DNA of 64,000 nt. Origin: M3007 sp031425155 (GTDB lineage: Bacteria; Bacteroidota; Bacteroidia; Chitinophagales; Saprospiraceae). Below the pieces are notes generated by a model. The model was not told the origin of the DNA and did no database searches. It was given only the letters and a program-made list of their open reading frames with translations. The DNA is taken from the NCBI GenBank assembly GCA_031425155.1, contig JANPIV010000107.1, positions 62,001-126,000 of the forward strand, in the 5' to 3' direction. Positions within the stretch are counted from its first letter, which is position 1; each line of letters starts with the position of its first letter. A program made the translations under genes and the position numbers. Positions 1 through 7,253 of the stretch are shown here, piece after piece.

Positions 1-1112
1 AGGGCCTCGAATTTGGCTCCATACAAATCGAACAATCCCGGTGCCTCGTTGGGATCGAACAGCGACCAATCGGCGTCGGCTTTCACGCGCTCCATGAATA
101 AGTCGCTGATCCACAGGGCATAAAACAGGTCGCGGGCGCGCATTTCCTCCTTGCCGTGGTTGCGTTTGAGTTCCAAAAACTCGTAGATGTCGGCGTGCCA
201 GGGTTCGAGATAGACGGCGAAGGCGCCTTTCCTCTTACCCCCGCCTTGATCCACATAGCGGGCCGCATCATTGAACACCCGCAGCATCGGAATGATGCCA
301 TTGGAAGTGCCGCCGGTGCCCTTGATGTAGCTGCCCGTGGCGCGGATGTTGTGGATGCTTAAACCAATGCCGCCCGCACTCTGACTAATTAAAGCACAGC
401 GTTTTAAAGTTTCAAAAATTCCGTCAATCGAGTCGTCGGTCATGCTCAGCAGAAAGCAGGACGACATCTGTGGTTTCGGCGAACCGGCATTGAATAGCGT
501 CGGCGTAGCGTGGATGAACCAGCGTTCGCTCATCAGGTTGTAGGTTTCGATGGCGGCATCAATGTCCGCACCGTGGATTCCGACGGCCACGCGCATGAAA
601 AGGTGCTGCGGACGTTCCGCGACCTTGCCGTTCATGCGCATGAGGTAGGAGCGCTCCAGCGTCTTGAAACCGAAGTAGTCGAACTCGAAATCGCGGTCGA
701 AGATGAGGGCCGAATCCAGGCGTTCCTTGTTGGCCATCACCACTTTATGCGTGTCGTCGCCAATGAGGCCGGCCCGTTCGCCGCTCTTGGGATCCACGTA
801 GTTGTACAGCGCATGGATGACCTTGTGGAACGATTTTTCGGTCTCCTTGTGGAGATTGCTCACCGCGATCCGCGCCGCCAGCAGCGCATAATCGGGGTGA
901 ACGGTGGCCATCGTCGCGGCGGTTTCTGCCGCCAGGTTGTCCAGTTCGACGGTCGTCACGCCGTCGTACAGGCCCATGATGACCTTTTTGCTCACCTCGA
1001 TCAGGTTGACATAGCTCGTGTCGAGGTTGTAGGTGAGTTTGCGCAGTCGCGCCGTGATTTTGTCGAAGGACACCTCTTCGTGGCGTCCGGAGCGTTTGAT
1101 TACTTGCATCAT
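1..1112 (-). CDS. nrdA: Ribonucleoside-diphosphate reductase alpha subunit, class Ia (N-terminal ~370 residues, cut by window edge)
   Basis: Large subunit of aerobic ribonucleotide reductase, which makes dNDPs from NDPs with the radical supplied by NrdB. The protein begins MMQVIKRSGRHEEVSF, an ATP-cone regulatory domain (about residues 1-95). The catalytic domain follows, with the redox Cys in QMSSCFLLS (about residue 218, matching E. coli Cys225) and the class I hallmark SAGGIGLSIHNIRATGS. The finger-loop Cys and C-terminal tail lie beyond position 1. Two adjacent ATGs (1112 and 1109) are possible starts. Its partner nrdB is on the same strand but about 4.7 kb upstream, behind five unrelated genes. 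The family call is very secure; only the start is ambiguous by one codon. Confidence 0.97.
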   Translation of the reverse strand, partial: MMQVIKRSGRHEEVSFDKITARLRKLTYNLDTSYVNLIEVSKKVIMGLYDGVTTVELDNLAAETAATMATVHPDYALLAARIAVSNLHKETEKSFHKVIHALYNYVDPKSGERAGLIGDDTHKVVMANKERLDSALIFDRDFEFDYFGFKTLERSYLMRMNGKVAERPQHLFMRVAVGIHGADIDAAIETYNLMSERWFIHATPTLFNAGSPKPQMSSCFLLSMTDDSIDGIFETLKRCALISQSAGGIGLSIHNIRATGSYIKGTGGTSNGIIPMLRVFNDAARYVDQGGGKRKGAFAVYLEPWHADIYEFLELKRNHGKEEMRARDLFYALWISDLFMERVKADADWSLFDPNEAPGLFDLYGAKFEA

Positions 1113-1217
1113 TGTTGGTATGTTTCAGTTTCTGATAGTAGTGGGTGGGTGGGGTAATGGTTTAGTAGACATAGACTTTGGTATGAGGTGAAATTTTGTG
1201 CCCGCGAAGAAAATTAT

Positions 1218-2129
1218 CTACTCATATATGACCGACGGTAGAAGTTCGATAACTTGTTTTTCAGGCAATAAGGATAAAATCGTAGAAGACAAGATTGACG
1301 ATCTTTCCTTGAAATTTTTTATAGTAATTATTATATTCTCTAGAAAAAGAGCCGTGGTTTTTCTCGACTTATTAAAGCCTTTTTCTAAATTTGGAAATTG
1401 ATCTACTGACATTCTAAAAGAATCTAAGCCGCTAATGGCAGCATCAGATGATTCACAAAGGCCTAGAACACTAGTATATAAAATTTCCAACCCTGCAACA
1501 TCTTCTTCTTGTAAATTATAAAATTGATAATATTCTGTAACTGCTAAATCCATATGGGTAATACTACTTTTAGTTCTGTATTCTAAAAATTTAGAATTTT
1601 CCGATAGATTCATATTGTACTTTTCTAATTTTTCTCCCATTCTTTGTAAAATTCTTTGTAATAAAATATTTCGCTTTTGCCCTTCATTATTATTATGGTT
1701 TATCCTTTCAATATTTTTAGTCTCAAGTGATATTTCTTCTGATAGGTCTCCCATAGCATTGGTTAATTCTTCAAGAATATTTTGCACTAATTTTAAATCG
1801 TTCACACTTTCAATTATATGATCAATGATGCCAAGGTCTGTATCTTCTTCATCTGGTGTAATATTAGTAATAGTGCTATCCACAAATAAAGATTCTGGAA
1901 TTTTTTCTATAACACACAAAGCCTTATACCTTAATTTCGACATCTCGCTCAAATTTTCAGCGTAAGAAATAAGCCCCTTACTTAAATGACTATATAAATC
2001 ATTTAAGGCTCCTTCAAGAAGAATTACTTCATCGTAGTGCTTAGAATTAGGTGCAAAAATTCTTTTCAAACTTGAAAAAGCCTCTTCTAGATTCTGGCTC
2101 ATCAGGTTTTTAATTTCGATCTTATTCAT
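1218..2129 (-). CDS. EAD11-like protein with a long helical C-terminal part (possible conflict-system component)
   Basis: 303 residues. Residues 4-80 fit the pattern of effector-associated domain 11: a helix with LMSQNLEEAFSSL, then HYDEVILLEGALNDL, then a Gly-Leu-Ile-Ser turn and a helix with KLRYKALCVIEKI. From family knowledge, EADs are small all-helical adaptor domains in bacterial conflict systems that pair effectors with sensors or NTPases. The remaining ~220 residues are predicted helical and partly coiled-coil (LEELTNAMGDLSEEI, LQRILQRMGEKLEKYN); I recognise no known effector in them. There is no signal peptide. Base composition is strikingly AT-rich and codons are A/T-ending, unlike nrdA beside it, which suggests recent acquisition. 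The domain call rests on pattern recognition and needs a profile search. ATG at 2129 is the only sensible start. Confidence 0.62.
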   Translation of the reverse strand: MNKIEIKNLMSQNLEEAFSSLKRIFAPNSKHYDEVILLEGALNDLYSHLSKGLISYAENLSEMSKLRYKALCVIEKIPESLFVDSTITNITPDEEDTDLGIIDHIIESVNDLKLVQNILEELTNAMGDLSEEISLETKNIERINHNNNEGQKRNILLQRILQRMGEKLEKYNMNLSENSKFLEYRTKSSITHMDLAVTEYYQFYNLQEEDVAGLEILYTSVLGLCESSDAAISGLDSFRMSVDQFPNLEKGFNKSRKTTALFLENIIITIKNFKERSSILSSTILSLLPEKQVIELLPSVIYE

Positions 2130-2257
2130 AAAATGTTAAGTTTTGTACTGAATAAGTACATTGTGGTTGTGCAAGACACGCAATTTACCCTCTGCTAACC
2201 TTTTTTGCCGCTCTTGGTGAAAACACTAAAAGCAGCGTAAAAACCACATCTACCATC

Positions 2258-2421
2258 TTGTAACCGCCGACTTTTAATCGGCGGATCGAACAACACCACC
2301 ATTCCCATCTATCTTCTTTGCAAAACATCCACATCAAGAACATATATGTTGATGTTTTGTAAAGAAGATAGATGTTTTGAGTGGGTTGGTTTTGGCCCCT
2401 CGTTAAAACGAGGGGTTACAA
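2258..2421. repeat. MITE-like inverted-repeat element, 164 bp
   Basis: The element is bounded by TTGTAACC (2258-2265) and its exact inverse GGTTACAA (2414-2421). Each end is followed inward by a small hairpin: GCCGA/TCGGC at 2266-2282 and CCCCTCG/CGAGGGG at 2396-2415. The centre holds a 24-bp stem (2306-2329 with 2351-2374, one mismatch). No coding capacity is seen. The right end overlaps the last codon and stop of the DinD-like ORF. It may also terminate transcription from the yhcG side. Mobility is inferred from structure only. Confidence 0.6.
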
Positions 2422-2754
2422 TATGATAGATGGCAATTCTTCCGGTTTGATGTCGCGTTTGAGCAGCAAGCGTCGTACATCGGTGTTATTTTTAACATGT
2501 TCTCGACTAATCTTTTGTTCGCCTTGCAAATCCTCCTTTTTCACGTTAAAATTGGTGATTTCTGCCGCAAAGTCTTTGGCTTTGATAGTCAGCGTTGGCA
2601 GGAAATCTGCTAAGGGGCGATTATCTGGTATGTTCATTTTCTTTTTCATTTGGCTGGTGCTGTGACCACCAAACAAAGCACTATCACCCTTGCTGCGAAT
2701 ACGTGCGACATCCTCAAAAGAAGTGTGCAGTTGCTGAACAATCTCTTTTTTCAT
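2416..2754 (-). pseudogene. dinD: DinD-like protein remnant (C-terminal half only)
   Basis: 112 residues that align with the second half of DNA-damage-inducible protein D. Conserved features include a RIRSKGDSALFGG segment, a PLADFLPTLTIKAKDFAAEITNFN segment and a tail with VRRLLLKRDIKPEELP. Full-length DinD is about 275 residues with an N-terminal BRO-N-like domain. Here only a short KKEIVQQLHTSFED leader precedes the C-terminal part, so most of the N-terminal domain is missing, as if removed by an in-frame deletion. The tail stops right after ELPS, inside the terminal repeat of the element at 2258-2421. The start ATG overlaps the yhcG stop (ATGA), so translation is probably coupled. It may still be expressed as a mini-protein. 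Confidence 0.7.
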
Positions 2755-3887
2755 GGTTTTTTACTTTTGGTGGAGTGGGTAAATATGTTTGGCTTCTCGT
2801 CATTCTCGTCCTTGGGGAAAACTTCAACAGCGGCATTAACCGCCGATAAATGCTCACCATCCTTATTCCCCTTTTCCACCAATACGGTTTCCTCTTCCAT
2901 TACCCTTTCCAATTGTCGCTGCAACTCTTCCGTATCCGGGAAATACAGTTGGTATTTAGAAACGAAAAGTTGATTAGAGATGCCTCCAAGAGCATATTCC
3001 ACCAGAATCTCATGTTTGTCCGTACACAGTACAATACCAATTGGTTCCGTATCGCCCTCCACATTTTGCTCGGCTTTGAAGTAGTTGAGGTACATATTCA
3101 TCTGGCCAATATCTTCATGTTGAACTTTGCCACTTTTAAGATCAATGAGTACAAAACAGCGCAGAATTCGATGGTAGAAAACCAAATCTACCCGATAGTG
3201 GCGATTGTCCAGCGTAATGCGAAACTGACGGCCTACGAACGTGAAACCCTTGCCTAGTTCGAGCAGGAAAGTTTGCAAATGGTCAATCAGTTTGTTTTCC
3301 AGTTCTTGCTCCGATAATCGGTAGTTCTCTGGAATACCGAGGAATTCCAGGATATAAGGATCGCGCACCACGTCTTCCGGTCGCTGCATTGCTTGGCCTT
3401 CAGCGGACAAGGCGAGTATGCCGGTTTTATCTTTACTCAGGGCTAATCGCTGAAAGAGAGCCGATTGCACCTGACGCTTAAGTTGGCGTACGCTCCAGTT
3501 TTCAGCGACGCTTTGTTTTTCGTAAAAACTGCGGGCAAGCGGGTCAGAAATGCTCAAAAGTTCTGCATAATGGGTCCATGTCAATCGTCCAGTCAGTGAC
3601 TGGACGATTGGATATGCCTCATAAAACTGACGCATCAGGTAGATATTAGTACGACTAAAACCTTTTCCATGCCTGATTGTCAAGTCTTTAGTTAAACGGC
3701 GGTACAAATCGCTTCCGTAGTCTGCCTTTTCCTTGCCTTGCAATTCGTATTTGGCGATGTGTTGTCCAATATTCCAATACGCTTCCAGTAATTGCTGATT
3801 GACTGCAGTATATGCTCGTTGCCGGGCAGCGGTAAACGTCTGCCCGATATTATCTAAAAGCGAATTGTAGGTTGATATTGATTTCAT
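2751..3887 (-). CDS. yhcG: DUF1016 / YhcG family PD-(D/E)XK nuclease-like protein
   Basis: 378 residues. The N-terminal helical DUF1016_N part (about 10-165) contains AYWNIGQHIAKYE and GRLTWTHYAELLSI, typical of YhcG. The C-terminal nuclease fold (about 175-335) has the core VDLVFYH followed by FVLIDLKSGK, the D...(D)xK arrangement of PD-(D/E)XK enzymes. The last ~40 residues are a low-complexity Lys/Glu/Asp tail. In other bacteria this family is often an accessory gene of type I restriction-modification loci, commonly beside dinD-like genes; no hsdR, hsdM or hsdS is present here. It lies 6 bp from the upstream outer-membrane-like gene and overlaps the DinD remnant by 4 bp, so the three may be co-transcribed. 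The family is sure; the biological role is not. Confidence 0.9.
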   Translation of the reverse strand: MKSISTYNSLLDNIGQTFTAARQRAYTAVNQQLLEAYWNIGQHIAKYELQGKEKADYGSDLYRRLTKDLTIRHGKGFSRTNIYLMRQFYEAYPIVQSLTGRLTWTHYAELLSISDPLARSFYEKQSVAENWSVRQLKRQVQSALFQRLALSKDKTGILALSAEGQAMQRPEDVVRDPYILEFLGIPENYRLSEQELENKLIDHLQTFLLELGKGFTFVGRQFRITLDNRHYRVDLVFYHRILRCFVLIDLKSGKVQHEDIGQMNMYLNYFKAEQNVEGDTEPIGIVLCTDKHEILVEYALGGISNQLFVSKYQLYFPDTEELQRQLERVMEEETVLVEKGNKDGEHLSAVNAAVEVFPKDENDEKPNIFTHSTKSKKP

Positions 3888-3893
3888 AATTTT

Positions 3894-4490
3894 TTACTTT
3901 TCCTTCCCATAATCCCCAAACACAAAGCCCAGATTGAAATGTCCAACCAGGGTGAAGTCGGCACTACCGGTTTTGGGAATGGCCAGACCGGGACCAATAG
4001 AAACCGAGAGGTATAAATTGCTCTTGCGGATGTCTGTGAATTGAAAACCCCACACCGGACCAATCGCGAAAGTCGGCTGGTAAGGTTTATCAACAATCAT
4101 ATCGCCTTTACTTTTCTCATATAGTGCCTCGAACTGGTAGATCAGATTGCCCCCGACAAAAGCCCCGGTATTGCCTCGCCAGTTCCGGCCTTTTCTTTCG
4201 CGTTTTTGCAGGGAGTAAAAATGTCGGAATTCAGTAAAGGCGAAAGGTGCCACCAGGACATAACTACTGGTTTTTTCGTCGGTTATGTCAAACAAAAAGG
4301 TACCCGATATGCCCGCTTCGGCCAGTAGGGTAACCGTTCGCCCCAGCGCAAATTCACCCCCCAGACCCGGGGTCAACAGGCTGATTTTTGGCATAATATG
4401 CTCTACATGAGGCGATTGCATTTCCTGTGTAGCACTCAGGTATGGCAGCATACACGCCATCAGAAAGAGGAATCGGGTTGTAATCTGCAT
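3894..4490 (-). CDS. Small secreted, probably outer-membrane beta-barrel protein of unknown function
   Basis: 198 residues with a hydrophobic N-terminal signal (MQITTRFLFLMACMLPYLS). The mature part alternates short amphipathic strands with Gly-rich turns (GLGGEFALGRTVTLLAEAGI, NTGAFVGGNLIYQFEALYE, TFAIGPVWGFQFT, LYLSVSIGPGLAI). It ends in a strand with a terminal aromatic zone (LGFVFGDYGKEK), as in 8-strand outer-membrane barrels. I recognise no named family. It sits 6 bp upstream of yhcG on the same strand and downstream of a secreted esterase. The ATG at 4490 directly precedes the signal peptide. Function unknown. Confidence 0.7.
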   Translation of the reverse strand: MQITTRFLFLMACMLPYLSATQEMQSPHVEHIMPKISLLTPGLGGEFALGRTVTLLAEAGISGTFLFDITDEKTSSYVLVAPFAFTEFRHFYSLQKRERKGRNWRGNTGAFVGGNLIYQFEALYEKSKGDMIVDKPYQPTFAIGPVWGFQFTDIRKSNLYLSVSIGPGLAIPKTGSADFTLVGHFNLGFVFGDYGKEK

Positions 4491-4533
4491 AATCGGTCTG
4501 TAGAAAATTCCAATAGCCTGGGGAGAGTGGTAT

Positions 4534-5694
4534 TCAGTTTTTCACCACGCGCAACCGTTCCGCCTTTCCGTCGCTTTCAATGACAATTACATACACACCA
4601 TTTTCCCAACCAGCCGTTTCGAGGCGAATGTTAGTCTCTCCTACCACCGGTTTTACTGATTTTATTAATTTTCCCAGTGCATCGTACACCAGTATGCGCC
4701 GGGCCGTTGCAGCCTGGCCATCGTTTTGCAATAGCAAATAATCATGCGCCGGATTGGGAGAGACGGACCAATCAGTAGCATTGACGATTGGTTCTTTACT
4801 GTCCGTTAGTACATCCAGCCGGTATTGACTGAAAAAACGCCAGATTTCCTGGCTGGCATCAATGTCCTGGTTCGTAGCGCCAATATTGAATATCGCCCCC
4901 GGCCAGGTATGTCCGCCGCCAATGATCTTGTAATGCTCCACCGTGCTGCCGTTGTCGCCGCCGGAATAGACGTAGCGTTCGGCAGTCGTGCCATCACTGG
5001 TATTGGTATTGGGCACCTGTGTGAAGGCGGGTGTCGGGTTGGCGTGATTGAAGGCGACCCAGGCATTGACCAGCGTAGGAATGGGCACAAAACCGCCCTG
5101 CGCCGGACCATTACCATTGTAAGGCACGGTGCCATCGGCGGTACCGTGGATTTCCATGACCGGCACCGGGCGAGTGGGCTGGCAGGCGGCCAGGTTAGTC
5201 GCGGTCATGCTGCCCGTCACCGAAGCGATGGCGGCAATGCGGTCGTTCAGTTCGCAGGCCAGCGCATAACTCATGAAACCGCCATTGCTCATGCCCGTAC
5301 TATAAATTCTATTACGGTCAATATTATAAACCGCCTCCAGCGTATCAATGAGATCGGACATAAAGGCCACATCATCCACCGTGGAGCCGGTATTGAAGGT
5401 GTTCCAAAAGCGGTTGCCGCCGGGGTCCATTGTGCCATTGGGAACCACCATCAGGAAATTGGCTGTATCGGCAATGCCGCGAAAATCGCCGTAAAACAGT
5501 TGCGCGATGTTATTGGAAGTGTAACCATGCAAATTGAGCAACAGCGGCACCGGCGTACTTCCATCATAGATGGCAGGCACGTACAACAGGTAGTCGCGGG
5601 TCAGGCCACCGCTCTGGAGCGTGCCGTTGAGGGTGGTCTGGGCAGAGAGTACACTGGCCAGGGAGAGGCAAAAAAGCAGGATGAGGATGCGCAT
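4534..5694 (-). CDS. Secreted CE1-type esterase (PHB depolymerase/feruloyl esterase-like) with T9SS sorting domain
   Basis: 386 residues: signal peptide (1-18), alpha/beta-hydrolase of the LpqC/PHB-depolymerase type (about 20-295), then a T9SS type A sorting domain (about 308-386, beginning SVSPNPAHDYLLL and ending RLRVVKN). The catalytic triad is visible: nucleophile Ser136 in GMSNGG, Asp187 in HGTADGTVPY and His262 in GGGHTWPG. NLHGYTS supplies the oxyanion region. It probably hydrolyses ester bonds in polymers or plant-type feruloyl esters outside the cell; the substrate cannot be fixed from sequence. ATG at 5694 precedes the signal peptide. Confidence 0.9.
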   Translation of the reverse strand: MRILILLFCLSLASVLSAQTTLNGTLQSGGLTRDYLLYVPAIYDGSTPVPLLLNLHGYTSNNIAQLFYGDFRGIADTANFLMVVPNGTMDPGGNRFWNTFNTGSTVDDVAFMSDLIDTLEAVYNIDRNRIYSTGMSNGGFMSYALACELNDRIAAIASVTGSMTATNLAACQPTRPVPVMEIHGTADGTVPYNGNGPAQGGFVPIPTLVNAWVAFNHANPTPAFTQVPNTNTSDGTTAERYVYSGGDNGSTVEHYKIIGGGHTWPGAIFNIGATNQDIDASQEIWRFFSQYRLDVLTDSKEPIVNATDWSVSPNPAHDYLLLQNDGQAATARRILVYDALGKLIKSVKPVVGETNIRLETAGWENGVYVIVIESDGKAERLRVVKN

Positions 5695-5740
5695 AAAAAC
5701 TAGAAAGTTGTATAATTATTTATAGACTTGAAAATGCATA

Positions 5741-5782
5741 TTGGAGGATTCGGATATTTGATCAAATACTCGAATCCTCCAA
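5741..5782. terminator. Near-perfect 42-bp palindrome downstream of nrdB
   Basis: Two 21-bp arms meet without a loop (TTGGAGGATTCGGATATTTG and its inverse) with two mismatches. It lies between the nrdB stop and the esterase start, so it is suited to ending nrdB transcription. The word GAATCCTCC is of the same kind as in the dyads at 30381-30475, 48775-48880 and 58947-58992. Confidence 0.6.
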
Positions 5783-5801
5783 TATTTAAATCTTCAGCCC
5801 C

Positions 5802-6791
5802 TCAAAAATCCGCTTCCATCGAAAAGACCTGATCTTCCCGCTTGGTCATCACGCCGGCCTTTTGGTAGTCGCCCACGCGTTTTTCAAAGAAATTAGTCTT
5901 GCCCTGAATAGAAATCATGTCCATCCACGAGAAAGGATTGGCGGTGCCAAAATGCTTTTCATTACCCAGCGACATCAGCAGGCGGTCGGCGACGAATTCA
6001 ATGTATTGGGTCATGGATTCGGCATTCATCCCGATGAGGCTCACCGGCAACGCGTCGGTCACGAATTCCTTTTCAAATTCCACGGCTTCGGTGATGATCG
6101 CCTCCACTTCCGAGGGGTCCAGTTTGTGCTCCAGCATAGAGTACAGCAGGCAGGCAAAATCGCAGTGCATGCCTTCGTCGCGGCTGATGAGCTCGTTGGA
6201 AAAAGTGAGGCCGGGCATCAGACCGCGTTTTTTCAGCCAGTAAATGGAGCAGAAAGAACCGGAAAAGAAGATGCCTTCCACGGCGGCAAAGGCAATGAGC
6301 CGATGGGCAAAAGTGGGTGCATTCTCGATCCAGCGCAGGGCCCAGTTGCCTTTTTTGGACACACATTCCAGGTTTTGGAGCGCATTGAACAGGAAGTCTT
6401 TTTCCTGCGGTTCCTTTATATAGGTGTCAATCAGCAGCGAGTACATTTCGGCGTGGATGTTCTCGATGGCCACCTGGAATCCGTAGAAACAGCGGGCTTC
6501 GGGGATTTGCACCTCGCGCATGAAATTGAGCACCAGATTCTCATTGACAATACCATCGCTGGCGGCGAAAAAGGCCAGTACGTGTTTGATGAAGCCGCGT
6601 TCGTGGTCGTTCAGTTTATGCTCCCAGTCAACGAGGTCCTGCGACAGGTCCACCTCTTCTACCGTCCAGAAGGACGCGACGGATTTCTTGTATTCGTTCC
6701 AGATACGGTCGTACTTGATGGGAAAAAGGACGAAGCGGTCGGGGTTTTCCGCCAGAATTGGTTCAGCGTGGGTGCTTGTTTCTTGCAACAT
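5802..6791 (-). CDS. nrdB: Ribonucleoside-diphosphate reductase beta subunit, class Ia
   Basis: 329 residues. Houses the diiron-tyrosyl radical cofactor for NrdA. Metal ligands are visible as Asp79 (AASDGIVNEN), Glu110 and His113 (AIENIHAEM), Glu172 (AAVEGIFFSG), and Glu206 and His209 (SRDEGMHCDF). The radical tyrosine is Tyr103 in ARCFYGFQ. The C-terminus FSMEADF is the peptide that docks on the large subunit. The sequence is closer in motif wording to eukaryotic R2 (SGSFCSIYWLKKRGLMPGLTFSNE, GKTNFFEKRVGDYQKAGVM) than to E. coli NrdB. The gene has its own ~460-bp upstream region with DnaA boxes. ATG at 6791 gives the usual family length. Confidence 0.98.
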   Translation of the reverse strand: MLQETSTHAEPILAENPDRFVLFPIKYDRIWNEYKKSVASFWTVEEVDLSQDLVDWEHKLNDHERGFIKHVLAFFAASDGIVNENLVLNFMREVQIPEARCFYGFQVAIENIHAEMYSLLIDTYIKEPQEKDFLFNALQNLECVSKKGNWALRWIENAPTFAHRLIAFAAVEGIFFSGSFCSIYWLKKRGLMPGLTFSNELISRDEGMHCDFACLLYSMLEHKLDPSEVEAIITEAVEFEKEFVTDALPVSLIGMNAESMTQYIEFVADRLLMSLGNEKHFGTANPFSWMDMISIQGKTNFFEKRVGDYQKAGVMTKREDQVFSMEADF

Positions 6792-6856
6792 GGTGAATTA
6801 GATGAAAAATCGTTATATAATCGTGTTATCAGGTCGTTTTGAATGGTATGGATAAC

Positions 6857-6949
6857 CGCCATCGCCTGAAAAAGACTATGGCAGATAAAGACCCGCCTTC
6901 GCCGAAAAGGCTATGGCGGGTAAAAGCCGACGCGTCCACTTCGGCTTTT
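6857..6949. repeat. Tandem hairpin repeats in the nrdB upstream region
   Basis: Two adjacent copies of a ~33-bp unit, CCGCC(A/T)TCGCC..GAAAA..CTATGGC(A/G)G..TAAA, lie at 6857-6890 and 6893-6924. Each can fold by pairing CCGCCTTCGCC with GGCTATGGCGG. A further stem AAAAGCCGA/TCGGCTTTT (6922-6949) follows directly. On the minus strand these would lie in the leader of an nrdB transcript starting further upstream. Function unknown. Confidence 0.55.
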
Positions 6950-7075
6950 GGCCGATGAGGCATTGTCAGCGAGATTATTGGATTTATACTGGACGAAGGC
7001 GGAGTAGAAAACTAGAAGCTTCGTGTGGAAGCGATAGCGAAAGTAGGCAAGGACGACGCCACTACCAAAAGGTTA

Positions 7076-7176
7076 TTTTCCACAATATGTTGATAACTTA
7101 TATAACTAATTGATTTACAATAGCCATAAAATGTGATTATTCTTATCCACAATGTGGATAACTCGAATGTGGATAA
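7076..7176. promoter_or_regulatory. DnaA-box cluster (nrdB control region or replication-origin candidate)
   Basis: Three perfect 9-mer DnaA boxes lie within 34 bp: TTATCCACA at 7143-7151, and its inverse TGTGGATAA at 7153-7161 and 7168-7176. Two one-mismatch boxes lie nearby (TTTTCCACA 7076-7084, TGTTGATAA 7088-7096). The sequence between the two groups (7097-7142) is very AT-rich, as in a DNA-unwinding element. From established knowledge, DnaA controls E. coli nrdAB, so regulation of nrdB is one reading; oriC is the other. The remaining non-coding stretch 6950-7075 and 7177-7253 shows nothing recognisable. Confidence 0.7.
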
Positions 7177-7253
7177 ATTTTTGAAATTTAAGGTCAGTGT
7201 GGCATCGGCTCAAAGAATGCTTTGTAAGTGCCTCATTGTGAGGTGAGAAGACC

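Noticed and set aside
7081..7108. NrdR-box-like CACAATATGTTG followed by CTTATATAACTA upstream of nrdB
   Set aside because: Only a loose match to tandem NrdR boxes in a very AT-rich stretch; the DnaA boxes are a far stronger signal and no nrdR is in view.
6913..7113. Plus-strand ORF upstream of nrdB, and an overlapping frame reading EIIGFILDEGGVEN then stop then KLRVEAIAKVGKDDATTK
   Set aside because: Protein-like for a short distance only, interrupted by a stop and overlapping hairpins and DnaA boxes; no family recognised. At most an old gene scrap.
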